In this document: positions 1 to 11,747 of the stretch, piece by piece
Layout of the letters: the number at the start of each line of letters is the position of its first letter
Numbering within the stretch: position 1 is the first letter of the stretch
The notes under the pieces: model-generated
The model's input: only the letters and a program-made list of their open reading frames with translations
Databases searched by the model: none
Told to the model about the DNA's origin: nothing
Translations under genes and position numbers: made by a program
NCBI GenBank assembly: GCA_905331475.1
Contig: CAJNYU010001450.1
Coordinates: forward strand, 22,654 to 86,653
Origin: Rotaria socialis
Lineage: Eukaryota > Rotifera > Eurotatoria > Philodinida > Philodinidae
Direction: 5' to 3'
Length of the DNA: 64,000 nucleotides

Positions 1-69
1 GAAGAAAGAAAAAAAGTAGCCAGTAAATTTTTTCTTTTCTTTTTCCCTAAGATTAAACGGAGACCATGA

Positions 70-71
<2 letters not shown>

Positions 72-100
<29 letters not shown>
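72..100. repeat. (CA)n microsatellite
   Basis: A run of about 14 alternating CA dinucleotides is seen directly. It lies in the 3' flank of the membrane-protein gene that ends at 497. The rest of 1-496 is AT-rich and shows no gene. Confidence 0.95.
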
Positions 101-102
<2 letters not shown>

Positions 103-496
103 AAAGGCAATCGTTACAAAAGCATATGCTCAACATCCTTCTCTGAAGAAGAGAGAAACAAGTGATTGATAGTTTTTGTTCATACTAAAAATCTGTTTTC
201 TAATCACGATGTTCGTCAGAAGAAAATAAATGATTTAAATTAACAAATCGCAGAATGTCTTTCTTCTCTTTTTTTCCTCTTGAAATCCGGTCACTAATAT
301 GTGTATCGAATCACTGATACATCAAGCAAATAATCATGAGAACTCCCATGAGAACTTTCTTTAATTAGCATATGATCAAAAATCAGTTGCTTTCAAAATG
401 ACATTGATGATACATAATGACATGCAAGAAAAGCAAGATTAATAAATAAAATCGAATTTTTTTTCATTAACTACAATCGAAAAGAACGATACATCA

Positions 497-1709
497 TTAT
501 GTACAACATAGAGAAGAACTAATTATTATTGTCAGGAAATGAACAAGAATACTTGTACCACCACAAATAAATGTGATAATAAGCAATGGCATTAAAATCG
601 TAGCATTTGCTTTTGATAATAAATCATATTCATATTTAGACTATTGAAAGAAAATAAAGTTTTAAAAATAATTTTATGAGATCAGATAACTTACCCAATA
701 TGTTACATATGCTATATGAGCGATTTGCACTATTGTTAATATATAGAACGTAGTCCATACTATTCCATTACGAGATTTATTCTTACTCTAAATAATAATA
801 ATTTTATTATTTTCAAAAAAAAACCAAAAAACGAGTAAAAATCATTTCGTCACCATAAGTTTTCCCATTAAAAACCATAGAAAAATAAGCGGAATTCCAA
901 TGAATAGTACAAGTAATTGGTTTCGATCGAAATCTGCTTGACTACGAATGTTTAGCGTCAAGAGAGAGATCTACAAAGTAAAACAATACAGGTAATTTTT
1001 ATCTTGCTATGCTTTCAAATATCAACATACAATTAACATTGCATCGAAGTTTAGAAACCAAGAAAATATTGCTGCTCGAGAGCAAATAGTTTCCTTTTTA
1101 GTGTTCATTCTATATGAATAAGTTATAATACCCGTCCACGGTACTAACATAATGAACATAATCAATGCAAAACCTAATCGAAGCTAGGAAGTAAAAGGAA
1201 AAAAACTGATCTAATCAACCACAGTAATTATTTTCTTACAGTAACCACAGTAAAATCATTTTTAGGATAGGAATTATGATGATCAAACAAAAATCGAATA
1301 TAAAAGTGTATACCAGTGTATGCCAATAGAAGAATAATAGTCAAAGTTGTTAAAAGTCCATCGGATATACCTGAAGGAAGAAATTCAATTTTTCCTTCTT
1401 TTTACATATGCGCTTCATAGAACGTACGACAAAATAAAGCTGTTGCAATCATAGTAACAATGATACATCCTAAGAAAATACTTGCAGAAAAACATTTTAT
1501 TTAACATTGAGCAAACCTGAATGAACAAGAAATAAAAGATATATAGCGAATTCATTATTGTCTCGTTCCATATTTCGAATTTGTTCAAGTGTAAGTAGAA
1601 TAATTGGAATCATTGTTAAAATTCCTACTAAAGCGTAAAACCATCTTTGTAAAATAAATTTTTTATTCTTAAGTTTTTGTTGTTGCTCTACGGGAACTTT
1701 ATAACTCAT
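497..1709 (-). pseudogene. Eight-pass membrane protein with one in-frame stop
   Basis: I do not recognise the family. Exons read 1709-1517, 1469-1240, 1183-1031, 970-854, 787-695 and 640-497. All junctions are GT-AG with short introns, phases agree, and the total is 310 codons. The product would be about 309 aa with eight hydrophobic helices, such as FYALVGILTMIPIILLTL (first), IFLGIIVTM-type residues in the second and ILMPLLIITFICGG (last). I chose the ATG at 1709 (MSYKVPVEQQ); the open frame upstream is low-complexity. The oddity is a TAA codon at 1404-1402 inside exon 2: both sides stay in the same frame, and the peptide after it (KEGKIEFLPSG) looks coding. No GT-AG intron removes the stop in frame. 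This may be a recent pseudogene, a polymorphism or a base error. Function cannot be inferred beyond a multi-pass membrane location. Confidence 0.72.
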
Positions 1710-3001
1710 ATTAATTATTATTGTTGTTGAAATCAAAATACAATAACAATACACAACTTCCTTTTGATTTAATGATAGCGAGTTCGTGTACAAATTTATC
1801 CTTTCGCTTTATCTTTATTCATACGAGGTACGTGTCATTCAATATAGGATCTATATAACGACGTGTTTAATGGATGAAACAAAAATATTTCTTTCAATGA
1901 CAAATGTTTACTAAACCGCACAACTTTCTTTCGATAATATGAAAAATATAATCGCGTAGTTTTACTAGATACGCACCTTGTAAATGACAAAACATACGTC
2001 GCGTACATCAATGAAAGCAGGTTAAATGTCATTGTACTATTTTACTTTACTTTTAAAGCTTTGCTCTTGTTGTAGACATTTGTTCTATGAGAAAAAACTA
2101 TTAGAATAATTATCTAACCAAAATAAAATCTCCTCTTTACAGGGACGGCACGAACGGGGAGGGGGTTCCTCCCCCCAACTTTGGAAATTTTTGTTTCAAT
2201 TTTACTCCGATTTGAAGAAAATAGAAGAGATTTTTATTGATTTACTCCGATTTTTGAAAAAAAACCTCCCGTTTTCAAGTAACCCCCCTATATTTTTGTT
2301 GCTTCGCGCCGTCCCTGCCTCTTTATAGTTTATCATGACGTGTATTTCATATAATTTCAACAGTGACAGGTAACATATTTTTGCAGTCGATCGTACCGCT
2401 AGTATGAATCTTTTTCAAGGTAGCGTTTGAAAAACAGAATTTTCTCATGTACTCGTCATATTAGATCTTACTAAAAATATCTATTTTTATTTTCTAAAAA
2501 CGCTTACAATTTCTGTTTCAAGTCAAATCAAAGAGAGAAGTAATTTTGATGAAATCAAAGCATTCTAAATTCAATGCCTATTCCATTTAAAATAAGACCA
2601 TTTCCAGTAGGCTTATTTTATTTGTCTTCTTCAAGCCAACAAAATACCAAAATGTATTGTTCTAACTACTAATAATAACTTGTATTTAAGTACATCAAGT
2701 GCTTGTACTCCATGGAAGTTTCAATTTAGAGCAGATTTGCATTTGTTTTTCTGATGATTCATAAGCTATTTCGAATAGCAATCAGGTTCTCGTACAACGC
2801 TTACGAGTACTATTAACAATAGAAAATAAGTACACCGTCAAATTAGAAATATAATTGGTATTCAGAAAGTTTTTTTCTTTCGATAAAATCTGTTCATATA
2901 TCATTTACGTAGGTAGTGATTCATCGGAAACATTTTACAGGCCTATATTTTGAAGGAAGAGAAGACTATTGAATCATAATAGTAATGAATGAAATAGATC
3001 A
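1710..3001. other. Intergenic stretch with one hAT-like MITE
   Basis: No gene is seen between the membrane-protein gene and the 3' end of the TRPC gene. A 65-codon open frame at 1835-2032 shows no motif or splice structure and is not called. The only structured feature is the element at 2140-2317. Confidence 0.7.
2140..2317. mobile_element. hAT-like MITE, 178 bp, perfect 8-bp TSD
   Basis: The ends are inverted repeats, CAGGGACGGC on the left and GCCGTCCCTG on the right. They are flanked by the identical 8-mer CCTCTTTA at 2132-2139 and 2318-2325. An 8-bp duplication and a CA-G-G type terminus are characteristic of the hAT superfamily. The interior has C-rich and G-rich blocks and no coding capacity, so it is non-autonomous. 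The perfect duplication suggests a fairly recent insertion. Confidence 0.88.
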
Positions 3002-3007
3002 TTTATT
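3002..3007 (-). promoter_or_regulatory. Poly(A) signal of the TRPC gene
   Basis: AATAAA on the minus strand, about 80 nt after the TRPC stop codon. Its position and perfect hexamer fit cleavage and polyadenylation. Confidence 0.6.
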
Positions 3008-3086
3008 TTGAAAATAAAACAAACTCGTAAGCATAAAATACCAAGGCGAAAAAATTTAAAAACTATTGTAAATCTACATGAAAATG

Positions 3087-6000
3087 TTAATATTTCTCTC
3101 GAACTACTGCATCATTATTTGTTGATGCTTCTTGAGACATATGAGGAGTTTCAATATCATCATCATCGTCATCGTCATCGTCTATGAATTTTAAATTTTT
3201 ATGTAAGTTTTCATTTACCTCTGAAATATCTGATAATTTAAAATGTACTGCACTCAAGTGTTTAACCAAATCTATTGGATTGATATCTGATTGTTGTTGA
3301 TTATTGAATGTAACATTTGGTGCTGTTTTCGAATCTGTCATTGATGTTGATGTATGAGCTGATTGCGTTAAAGTTTGCCTTGATTCTTGACTAAAAGCCG
3401 ATGCATTGGATTCGAGTCCACTGTCGGTTCTTGAATAAAAGCTTTTTTTAAATGCATGAAAACCGACTGTATATGATGGATTTGTATCATTCATTGATGT
3501 CGATAGAAGATCTCCAACAACAACTACACCTTCATTTAATAAAACGCTACATTTACTTAGATCATCACGAGTTTTATCCAAACTATGTAACATTTCAATA
3601 CGTAACATTTGAATATCTTGTTTAAGTTCTTCGAAATCACCTTCACGAATTTCTTCTTGTTCTTCGCGTTGCTTATTTAAAAGAAAACGTTTTATAACAC
3701 GATTCATTACTTGACGATAGGTTAACGCTTGATTTATATCAAAAGATCCTTGACGGACCCGATAATTATTATTACCGACTAAATTTATATTTGAAATTTG
3801 CCTATTAGATACTGTAGGTATTCCATTACCATTAGAATTTGGCGTTCGAAGACCTGGTCCTGGTGGATACGACATTGACGGTGCACGATTATTTATTTCC
3901 ATTGAATTTGATCTGTCTTCTGAAGGCCTTTTTAATTTTTTTACACATGACAATATACGACGAAATAAATAATAGAAACTTTTCGGTGTTGGAACGATAT
4001 TGAATGGCACTGGCAATGTTCCACCTAGGGTTTAATTAAAGAAAAAAGAAGTAGAGATTACCACATTAATATAGTGATGCGTTGTATTGCTAAAAGAAAA
4101 ATTATTTTCCTTTGAAGTAATAAAATATTATTCTAGTATATTCATTTTTTTTTGTTATTTAAGACGATGACTACAAGAAGAAGAGTTTACTAGTTTGTTT
4201 TTGTCTACATTAGAAAGGTCAATTTTTATAGGAATCTACAATAGCCTATTGTTAAAAGTCTGTCTTTAAGGATTGACGATAGTTCACATTAAAACTAATC
4301 TGACATAGATAATATAAGATATCATATTACAATATATGTGCCCATCGAAAATAGTAGTTGTTTTCTTCATTCACTGATATCTAGTGAAGTCATTTTCGAT
4401 TATTGTGTATTATACATAGAACATTACTTAAAATCCTAGAATGGGCACGAAAGAAAAATATGTAGAATAGTATTCGTCATATAGAACTTTTGTTTATAAC
4501 ATTTGAACGCATATCTCTTTGTACACGCTCGTTAGAACACCTTTTTCTTTGGCAAGATGCGGACCGAAAGCAAACGAAACCGAGTGGTAACTTTGTAGCC
4601 GTTCGTCATATCTCTGCTCTGAAAATCTATACTGAAAAGAAATAAATGTGGAAACTTCGGATTTCATCCGAAAGTTATGTGTACTGCAAAAAGTGCATGG
4701 GATGTATGAGTCATTCTAGAATGTCTGAACACCAAAATTATCATGAGAAACTAGGCAATTTGATTTCTGGATGCAGTTTTTGTGCATTTTGAGACGTTTT
4801 TCAGGCGATGTTTCATCAGAAAGCNAACTAGGCAATTTGATTTCTGGATGCAGTTTTTGTGCATTTTGAGACGTTTTTCAGGCGATGTTTCGTTAGAAAG
4901 CTACGATTTAGTTCAAAACTAATATCAGATTCGGAATCAGCGTTAAAAACTGAGTCGATTTATATAGGTTGTGAATAATTCTGAGAAAAATTCGTTGATG
5001 GTCCGGTCAAAAATGACAATTTTTTCGATAACTCAACCATTTCTTGAGGGATTCTTTTCATCTTCGAACTCGACCGAGATATTCATGAGATTGAACTGTA
5101 TGGAAAATTGCATCACGATCTGACTCTCCTTTCGAAAGTTATCGTGCCTACGGTCGGCCGGACACACTGACCGATTCTAGAGTGTACTCCCTTTTTGAGT
5201 ACACAAAAAGAAACTCAATGGATACGACTAGCCGATTGAGAATAGTAGTAGCGCTATAATTTTTCTTTGCATCTCTGCATCAATCGAACTTTTACCTTCT
5301 TTAATATATTCCATATATAGTTTACTCCGTGCAAATTTCCATTCGACATCAGCATGTTCTTCAATTGTTTCATAAGATTTTGACATCATAGCAATAAGCA
5401 TATTAAGTAAAACAATCACATTTGCAATACTAAATGCACCATAGATTAAATATCCAACCGTTTCTGTAAAATGTTTATTAAACCCTTTTAATTCTACACC
5501 TTCTTTTTCTGCTAAACCAAATAATGACCAGAATACTGTTTTAAACGTTGTAGCCATTCTAGTTCAAGCAGAAACAAGGAAAATGATTGTTCAGATAAAA
5601 GCAACTTTAAATTTTAACTTACGTTCCAAATGATTCTTCTGCTGAGAGTTCATCACCTGGATTATGTGGTTCTACTTCAACACTCTCTCGTACTGTTAAT
5701 TTATAATACCAAAATAGATTATTTAAACCAAACATAAACCCACAAAAAATGATTAAGAAAATAATAATAAATTTTCCAATATCCTAAAAGTAAAGAGAGA
5801 CAAAAGCTTGACAAATACAGTTTTCTTTTCGAGGTCATACTAACAGACATCATTCGACCCAATGAAATTTGTAATGGTCCTAAATGTTGAAATGCCGGTA
5901 GCAAAAAACAAATGCGTGAAAAACTAAATATATTTGCAATGGCAAAAAGTCCTTCAGCAACATTAATGGGATCAAATGAAACCCAATAGAATCGATCTAA

Positions 6001-9000
6001 GATGAAAATGTATCTATTGATTAGTAATCAATAAAAGTTAAACTAGTTCAATTACCAGCATTTAACCAATAGAATGTGTAATAGATATTCAGTTGTTCCG
6101 CTTTGGGTAGTCCACAAATATCTTCAAGTTTCTTTTGGAAGTTAGGCTCTCCCAATCTACGAGCAGAATGTATGACCTATAAGGATAAATCGAGAACATC
6201 AATGAAGGCTGGCTTCCTAGAATAGTATCTCATCCGACTAATCAATAGTATTGAAATTGAAATCAGTTTGCTGAGCAAAATATTTATATAACGGTTGGAA
6301 TGATCTCCGAAATGAAATAATTACATTTATGGATTAGGAACTCGTCCAATAAAAATACAGATTCTTTAGAGATAAACGTTCTGAAAGGTATGAATAATGA
6401 TGTTTTCATCAACTCTAATTTAAAGAATCTTTAACAAAAAAAATTACTTTTCAAGATTGAACTAATTAGATTTCTTGGATATATATATATATATATATAT
6501 AAGAGAGAGGGAGGGAGAGAGAATTATTGAACGTGTTACCAAGAAAGAGTGAAAAACGGATAATTTTCCATGTTCATAAGCCAATGAAACAATGTCGAGT
6601 GCAAAATCTAAGAATCAAAAGACTTTGATCTTAAATATCAGCATATCTTTTTAACATAAATTATTCTTAGCTATGCAAGAGTTCAATAGAAAAGGTACGG
6701 AATAGCTGTATCGATTGAAAAAAAAATAATCCGATTGTCACTTTAGAAACTAAAAGTATCTTCAATCTTTTTCTTACTTGATAAATCACATAGTATTTCA
6801 ATGCGAATGACGATAAATATAATATATTCATACATGAATCAACAATGTTATTCCACGAAAGAAAATAATCTTGAAGACCATCATTATATGCCTGTTTTAT
6901 TTCATGCCAAAGAAATCCTAAAACAAATTTTTTTTTCTTTATTTTGTTGCTTGTATTACTATTTACCAATAACAAAAACTGAAATCGTTATGTCAATCCA
7001 TGTTGGTCTATTGGCTCGAAAATAAAGATCATCGTCTGGATATATGTCACAATCTAAGCCATCCGATGAATTGTTTGCGTTTGTTAGTGACCGATTCAAT
7101 GCTAGCGATAAATCAGGATAGCGAACACTTAATTTTGTTAATGGCTTTTTCAATTCGCCAGCAAATAAAAGACTTGAAACAATAATTAAAACAATAAATA
7201 TGGCATACGATATAATATGGCCGATAAATTTTATGCATGGTTGTCGAAGAAATCGTTGAATCTATAAATAAAAAAACAAGCAGAAAAAAGGATATGTTAC
7301 ATGAAACAAAAGTTATTTTCTGACTTTATTCGTGTAGTTTGGCCATGAAGTTAATATGTATAATAGACAAGCAAAGGGCGAAACAAAAATATATAGAATA
7401 ATTAATAATAGAATCAGTAATGGATTTAACTTGAATAAATTACGTATTTGACTATGCCAGATTTCGACTAGTTTTTGTTGGCAATTTGAATGTGCAACAA
7501 ACTAAAAGAAAATAAATACATTCTATAATTTAGTCAGAAAGCTTTTATTTTTTTTTATTTAAATAAAAACAAGATTCGAACAATGCGCCATTAGATTATT
7601 AATCGATCTTTATAGATGATTGCATTATAAGAAACTTTTGTATTTTCATAGGTTCTCAAATGATAGAAATGTATAGCTACTAAATATGATTTTAATATCG
7701 CTCAGACGATATATCTAAAAACGATCGGATAGCAAGATGTTCTAGCGTAAGTGATTCTATTATAAATAATTTCTAATGTAACTGAAGCGTTTTAAAACAT
7801 GCTGACAAAGATTTCAAAAACTAGTTCATTTAACAAATTAGTATAAGACATTGAATTCAGTTGATTAACTATTTTGCTAATAATTTAATGTATAGAATTA
7901 TTTTCCAGTTAAATTATACTTACAGGTTTTTCTGCATATTTAATCGCCAAATAGAGTCTTGCTAAAAGTAAATATTTTTCTTCTGACTCTTTTCCTGTTT
8001 TTCCCAAAACACAATCAAGTTCTCTATGGCCACGAACTTTATCGAGTAGTTTCACCGCATATGCACTTAATTGATCAGCTAAATTCATATATTCATTCTA
8101 AATAAAAATAATATTCACTGAACATACTGAGAAAAACAAACATTGTATTCGTTGTTTTTACTTTGAAGTATTTTTCTTTTGCAGATAAATCTCTTAATTC
8201 TCGGCCAAGTTCAAATGCCGTCAAAATAGGATCAACCGATACCAAACTAATATAACTTTCACTTGCTAAACCACGATATGCATTGAGACGAGATTGTGCA
8301 TGACGTAACGAATCAAATTTAAATTTATGATGACACTGTAAACATTTGCAATGATAATCATGTGGTTTTGTTATGCGATCACCGCTCATTAATAGTATTT
8401 GAACTAAGAAAAGTAAATTATTAATAATAATATTAAAATCCGAACTTTTCTTTTTACCTATTTCAGTGCGATTGTATTGTGCTGCTAGTATTAATGGAGT
8501 TATATCTGGCGAGAATTGTCCATCATCCGATGATGGCGTATGCCAAAATGATTCTTCGTCAGCTGTAATAGCTCTTCGTTCAAATAGTATTTTAAATTTT
8601 GGATGACGTAAACATGTTTCAGCTATTTGTACATGGCCAAGATAGATAGCTAATAGAATTGCTTCACGCATTTTCTGTCCATCGCATTGAGACAATAAAT
8701 GTGTAACAACCTATAAAAAGAAGAACGTTTTTTTTTCTGTATAACTATAAACGAATAAAAAAATCATAATCCTACTTCAAGATGTTCATTTTCAATAGCT
8801 AGTTGCATTGCAGTCCGACCTAATTGATTAGTAACATCAATACTAAATTTTGGATTTTCAAGAAGAATTTGATGAACGGTACTATAATCTCCATTTTCAC
8901 ATGCGCGAACAAATTTCTCATCGACGTTCATTTCCTAATGTAAAAATACGTTGATGAAAAGAGTTTATAGATTCCATTTTACTTACCGTATTTCTCATAT

Positions 9001-9133
9001 GGTTATAGGCTTGCTTATATAAACTATTTCGAGCGCCAATTAATTCCGCACGTCCACGCATATTTACTTTTGTTAGGTCACTAAAGCGTTTTTCATACAT
9101 ACTACTTGGAGTATTGCTGCCAGTCGAAGCCAT
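3087..9133 (-). CDS. TRPC-type cation channel
   Basis: Canonical transient receptor potential channel, a non-selective Ca2+-permeable channel of the plasma membrane. Thirteen exons: 9133-8987, 8934-8776, 8710-8458, 8403-8162, 8097-7924, 7501-7325, 7261-6967, 6917-6778, 6176-6056, 5996-5845, 5783-5623, 5558-5296 and 4024-3087. They join in phase to 1073 aa. The N-terminal third carries ankyrin-like repeats (around [20 protein letters not shown]) and a Cys/His segment [11 protein letters not shown]. Six membrane helices follow from about residue 335, with the family block [11 protein letters not shown] before S5 and the pore region after it. The TRP box EWKFAR is near residue 746, followed across the last junction by [16 protein letters not shown], which matches the usual TRPC post-TRP segment. 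The long tail is Ser/Thr-rich with a run of nine Asp. Family assignment is firm; I cannot say which TRPC subgroup. Confidence 0.93.
4640..5215. repeat. Dispersed repeat inside the last TRPC intron (copy 1)
   Basis: This AT-rich block shares several long segments with 18767-19035. Shared pieces are a short hairpin around CGGATTTCATCCG followed by TTATGTGTAC, the segment GGTCAA-AATGACAATTTTTT near 5000, and the end GAGTGTACTC-CTTTTTGAGTACAC near 5185-5208. The shared end forms a hairpin. The superfamily is unknown; a Helitron-like 3' hairpin was considered but no conserved CTRR follows it. The insertion helps explain why this intron is 1.27 kb while most others are about 50 bp. Confidence 0.7.
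4749..4901. repeat. 76-bp direct duplication around a single N
   Basis: Positions 4749-4824 and 4826-4901 are two copies of the same 76-bp sequence, differing at two bases near the right end and separated only by an N at 4825. This is what an unmerged contig overlap looks like, although a true tandem duplication with one uncalled base is possible. Confidence 0.85.
6477..6520. repeat. (TA)n then (GA)n simple repeat in a TRPC intron
   Basis: A run of TA dinucleotides is followed directly by GA-rich repeats inside the 600-bp intron 6777-6177. It has no coding role. Confidence 0.85.
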
Positions 9134-11669
9134 TTTAATCTATTTACTTCGTTCACACTACGTAGAAATCTAGAATGGATATGTATCTAGAAGTTAGAAG
9201 AGAAAATGTGAAATTTGAACGTTCCATTAATACTATACGTTTGTTCGGTTCAGACAAAAGAAAACGTTTTATTTAGTCATTAATATGATTTTTCTTCATA
9301 AAAATATAATATAGAAATTATGAATTCTGTTAGAACTATTGCATTTACTGTAGAGAGAAAGAAAAAGAAGTGGAGAAGGAGAAAATAGTGATGTTCAATC
9401 TACCTGAGACAATAAACAGATGTTTATCGGGGTTAGCATACATACATATGAATTTACTATTATCGTATAAAAACTAATAAGAACAGGAAAAATATACAGA
9501 GATTTTATAAACATTTAAGAAATCAGAACGTATTTCAACCGTTTGACTACGTTTTCGTGACGATGATGTTATTGTTTGCGCCTCTCGACCAACGAATACG
9601 AGCTATCTCTAACTTTTTGAAAACAACCAAGAGAAATAAAGTCTTGCCGTTTTCTTTGTATGACGGAGGAAAAAGAACAATAAATGGCATGATCATTCAT
9701 TTTTGAATAGTATTGATGAAGTACAAGTGACATGAGTCAAAACTCGTGACTCAAGAGTTTATTGAGGAATAATTTTTGTGGTTCAGGATGAAAACAACAA
9801 CGAGCTTTTGCAAAATTTAAACCTAAAAGACTAATTATAGTACCCCTTTCTATCTATATCTACGTATTCATTTTTTCTCGGCAATGAAATAGACTGTGTT
9901 CTATTTTGTCACTCTGTCAAATTTGACAAATAAAATAGATCAATATGCATTTTGCTAATATAAATCTAATACGTCCGGCGCTAAACTAGATAACTTAATG
10001 TCATGAAGAACGTGTGTTGCAAAGGAAAAACTTCGTGTCAATATTATTTATTGCGTTTTCTCTTGTTCCTCATGAAAAAAAAATAAGAACTTGTTTAGTT
10101 TTTATTAAAAGAGTCAAACAAAATATATAATGAACATATTTTTTGCTTATCTAATACGTAAACTATTTACAAATTTTTATCGAAGGCATATGCTAAATTT
10201 TAAATGATTTTCTGCAATAAACAGATACGTAGTTTTACTAAATTTATCAAAAAATGAATAAATATTTTCTTCTCAACCTAATTGAATACCATTGAGTAGT
10301 GACCAACTAAACAAACGCTTGCTCAACTTCTCTGCTAATGTAGAAATTAGATTTAGTATATTAAAAGTAAATAACATGTCTTCTAAATTCCATGATGTCA
10401 AGTACATCTCCAAATTGAATAAATTCTGCATGAGGTTATAATACTAAAAGTAATTGACCGGCCAAATTTCGTAAAATTGCTTGTTGTTCAATTGTACAAA
10501 ATAGAAAGATGAGTTTAATGCGAATTTTCAAGATTCGTAATAGTCAAGAAACATTGTAAAAATGTCGACACAATTTATAACACTTGGTTACATGCAAAAC
10601 TTTTAATAATTTTTCATAGAGTTTTTCGTATTCTGAATTGATTTGGATTTTTAAGTATTCAAAGACATGAAATGGACGTGTCAAGACAGCGTTTGATAGG
10701 ACACGTATTTATAATTGTGACAACATCATCTGTCTAGTGAACGATGGTGGTTGCCATGGAAACTCAGTTTTCAATATAGTGTAGTTGCTAGTCACTCAAA
10801 CAAAATTTTCATTCTCACGTAGCCATTTTTAGAAGTAACTTGACAATAGTAAAGGTTCGTAGAAAGTATTCGGCGTAGAAAACTACGTAATAAAATTTTA
10901 TTTTAGCAGTCATCAATAAATGATGTTTATCTACAGTGCTGCATGATTGAGTTTCAATAATAAAAGATTCAATTGTTCTTGGTCTGATGCACTCCCTTAA
11001 CTTGTTTATGCTATAGGCTAGGTTTCGTTTTATTTTTCTTACTAGAGACAACGATATATTTTTCGAAACCATAAATTTTGAAGAAACGACGAATTCAAAG
11101 TGACGAGATTGGAACATTTCTTGACTTCATAAGTCGCTATCTGCTTTATCACTATCGTTCTTTATTTTTTTTTGGCTCTTCATCGTGCCCTCAAGATACA
11201 TTTGACACGATTTCCAGCAACAAGTATTATTTTATAAGAAAATTGAACAATATCTAAAATACGAAAATCTGTATGCCTTGATTCAATTATCGTGAATTGT
11301 TTCCTGAAGGACCAAATAGTAATAATATCCAATTATTACTAAGACTATCTAATTAGTTTTTGCATAATTTTCTTTTAAGAACGAGTTAAATGATTGTTCA
11401 TATCGCAATGCAAAATTTAATAAAAAAAATCGTACGGTTCTCTGACTTGTCGATCATTGCAATAGCAAAAACTAGTGACTTCCATTAGAAAAAATAAATA
11501 AAATCATTACTATACATTATCGCACAATGCGATAGTTCATTGAGTTTTATTTTTTTGCATATTGTGTACGAGTCAGTCAACCTATGAATTTAAAAAGATG
11601 ATCCATTCTTTTAGCTGAGCAAAATAACAGAACGTTTTTTTAATGAATACAATCCATAAAACAATAACA
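9134..11669. other. Intergenic stretch upstream of the TRPC gene
   Basis: No convincing gene is seen. A 100-codon ATG frame on the minus strand (11117-10815) has no recognisable motif. The stretch should contain the TRPC promoter; I see no clear TATA box close to 9133. The one motif worth noting is the X-box-like site at 10750-10763. Confidence 0.6.
10750..10763. promoter_or_regulatory. X-box-like (RFX) palindrome
   Basis: The 14-mer GTTGCCATGGAAAC has two RFX half-sites with a 2-bp spacer. RFX factors bind such sites upstream of ciliary and sensory genes in animals. It lies about 1.6 kb upstream of the TRPC start and is not close to any other confident start, so its target is uncertain. A single match in AT-rich DNA may still be chance. 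Confidence 0.4.
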
Positions 11670-11675
11670 TTTATT
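11670..11675 (-). promoter_or_regulatory. Poly(A) signal of the Kv channel gene
   Basis: AATAAA on the minus strand, about 75 nt downstream of the Kv stop codon. Confidence 0.6.
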
Positions 11676-11747
11676 TGTTAAATAAACAAACTGTACATGC
11701 TTTTCAGTGCCATCTAAATGTTTATCATTTTCTCGCGATAATGGACA

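Noticed and set aside
5185-5215. Helitron 3' end
   Set aside because: The hairpin is right in kind, but neither copy has a conserved CTRR after it and no Rep/Helicase sequence is present.
6530-6605. Candidate extra TRPC exon between S2 and the next exon
   Set aside because: It has acceptor and donor-like sites, but exons 6917-6778 and 6176-6056 already join in phase and give the expected family sequence without it.
10815-11117. 100-codon ATG frame, minus strand
   Set aside because: No motif, no splice support and no recognisable family; likely chance in AT-rich DNA.
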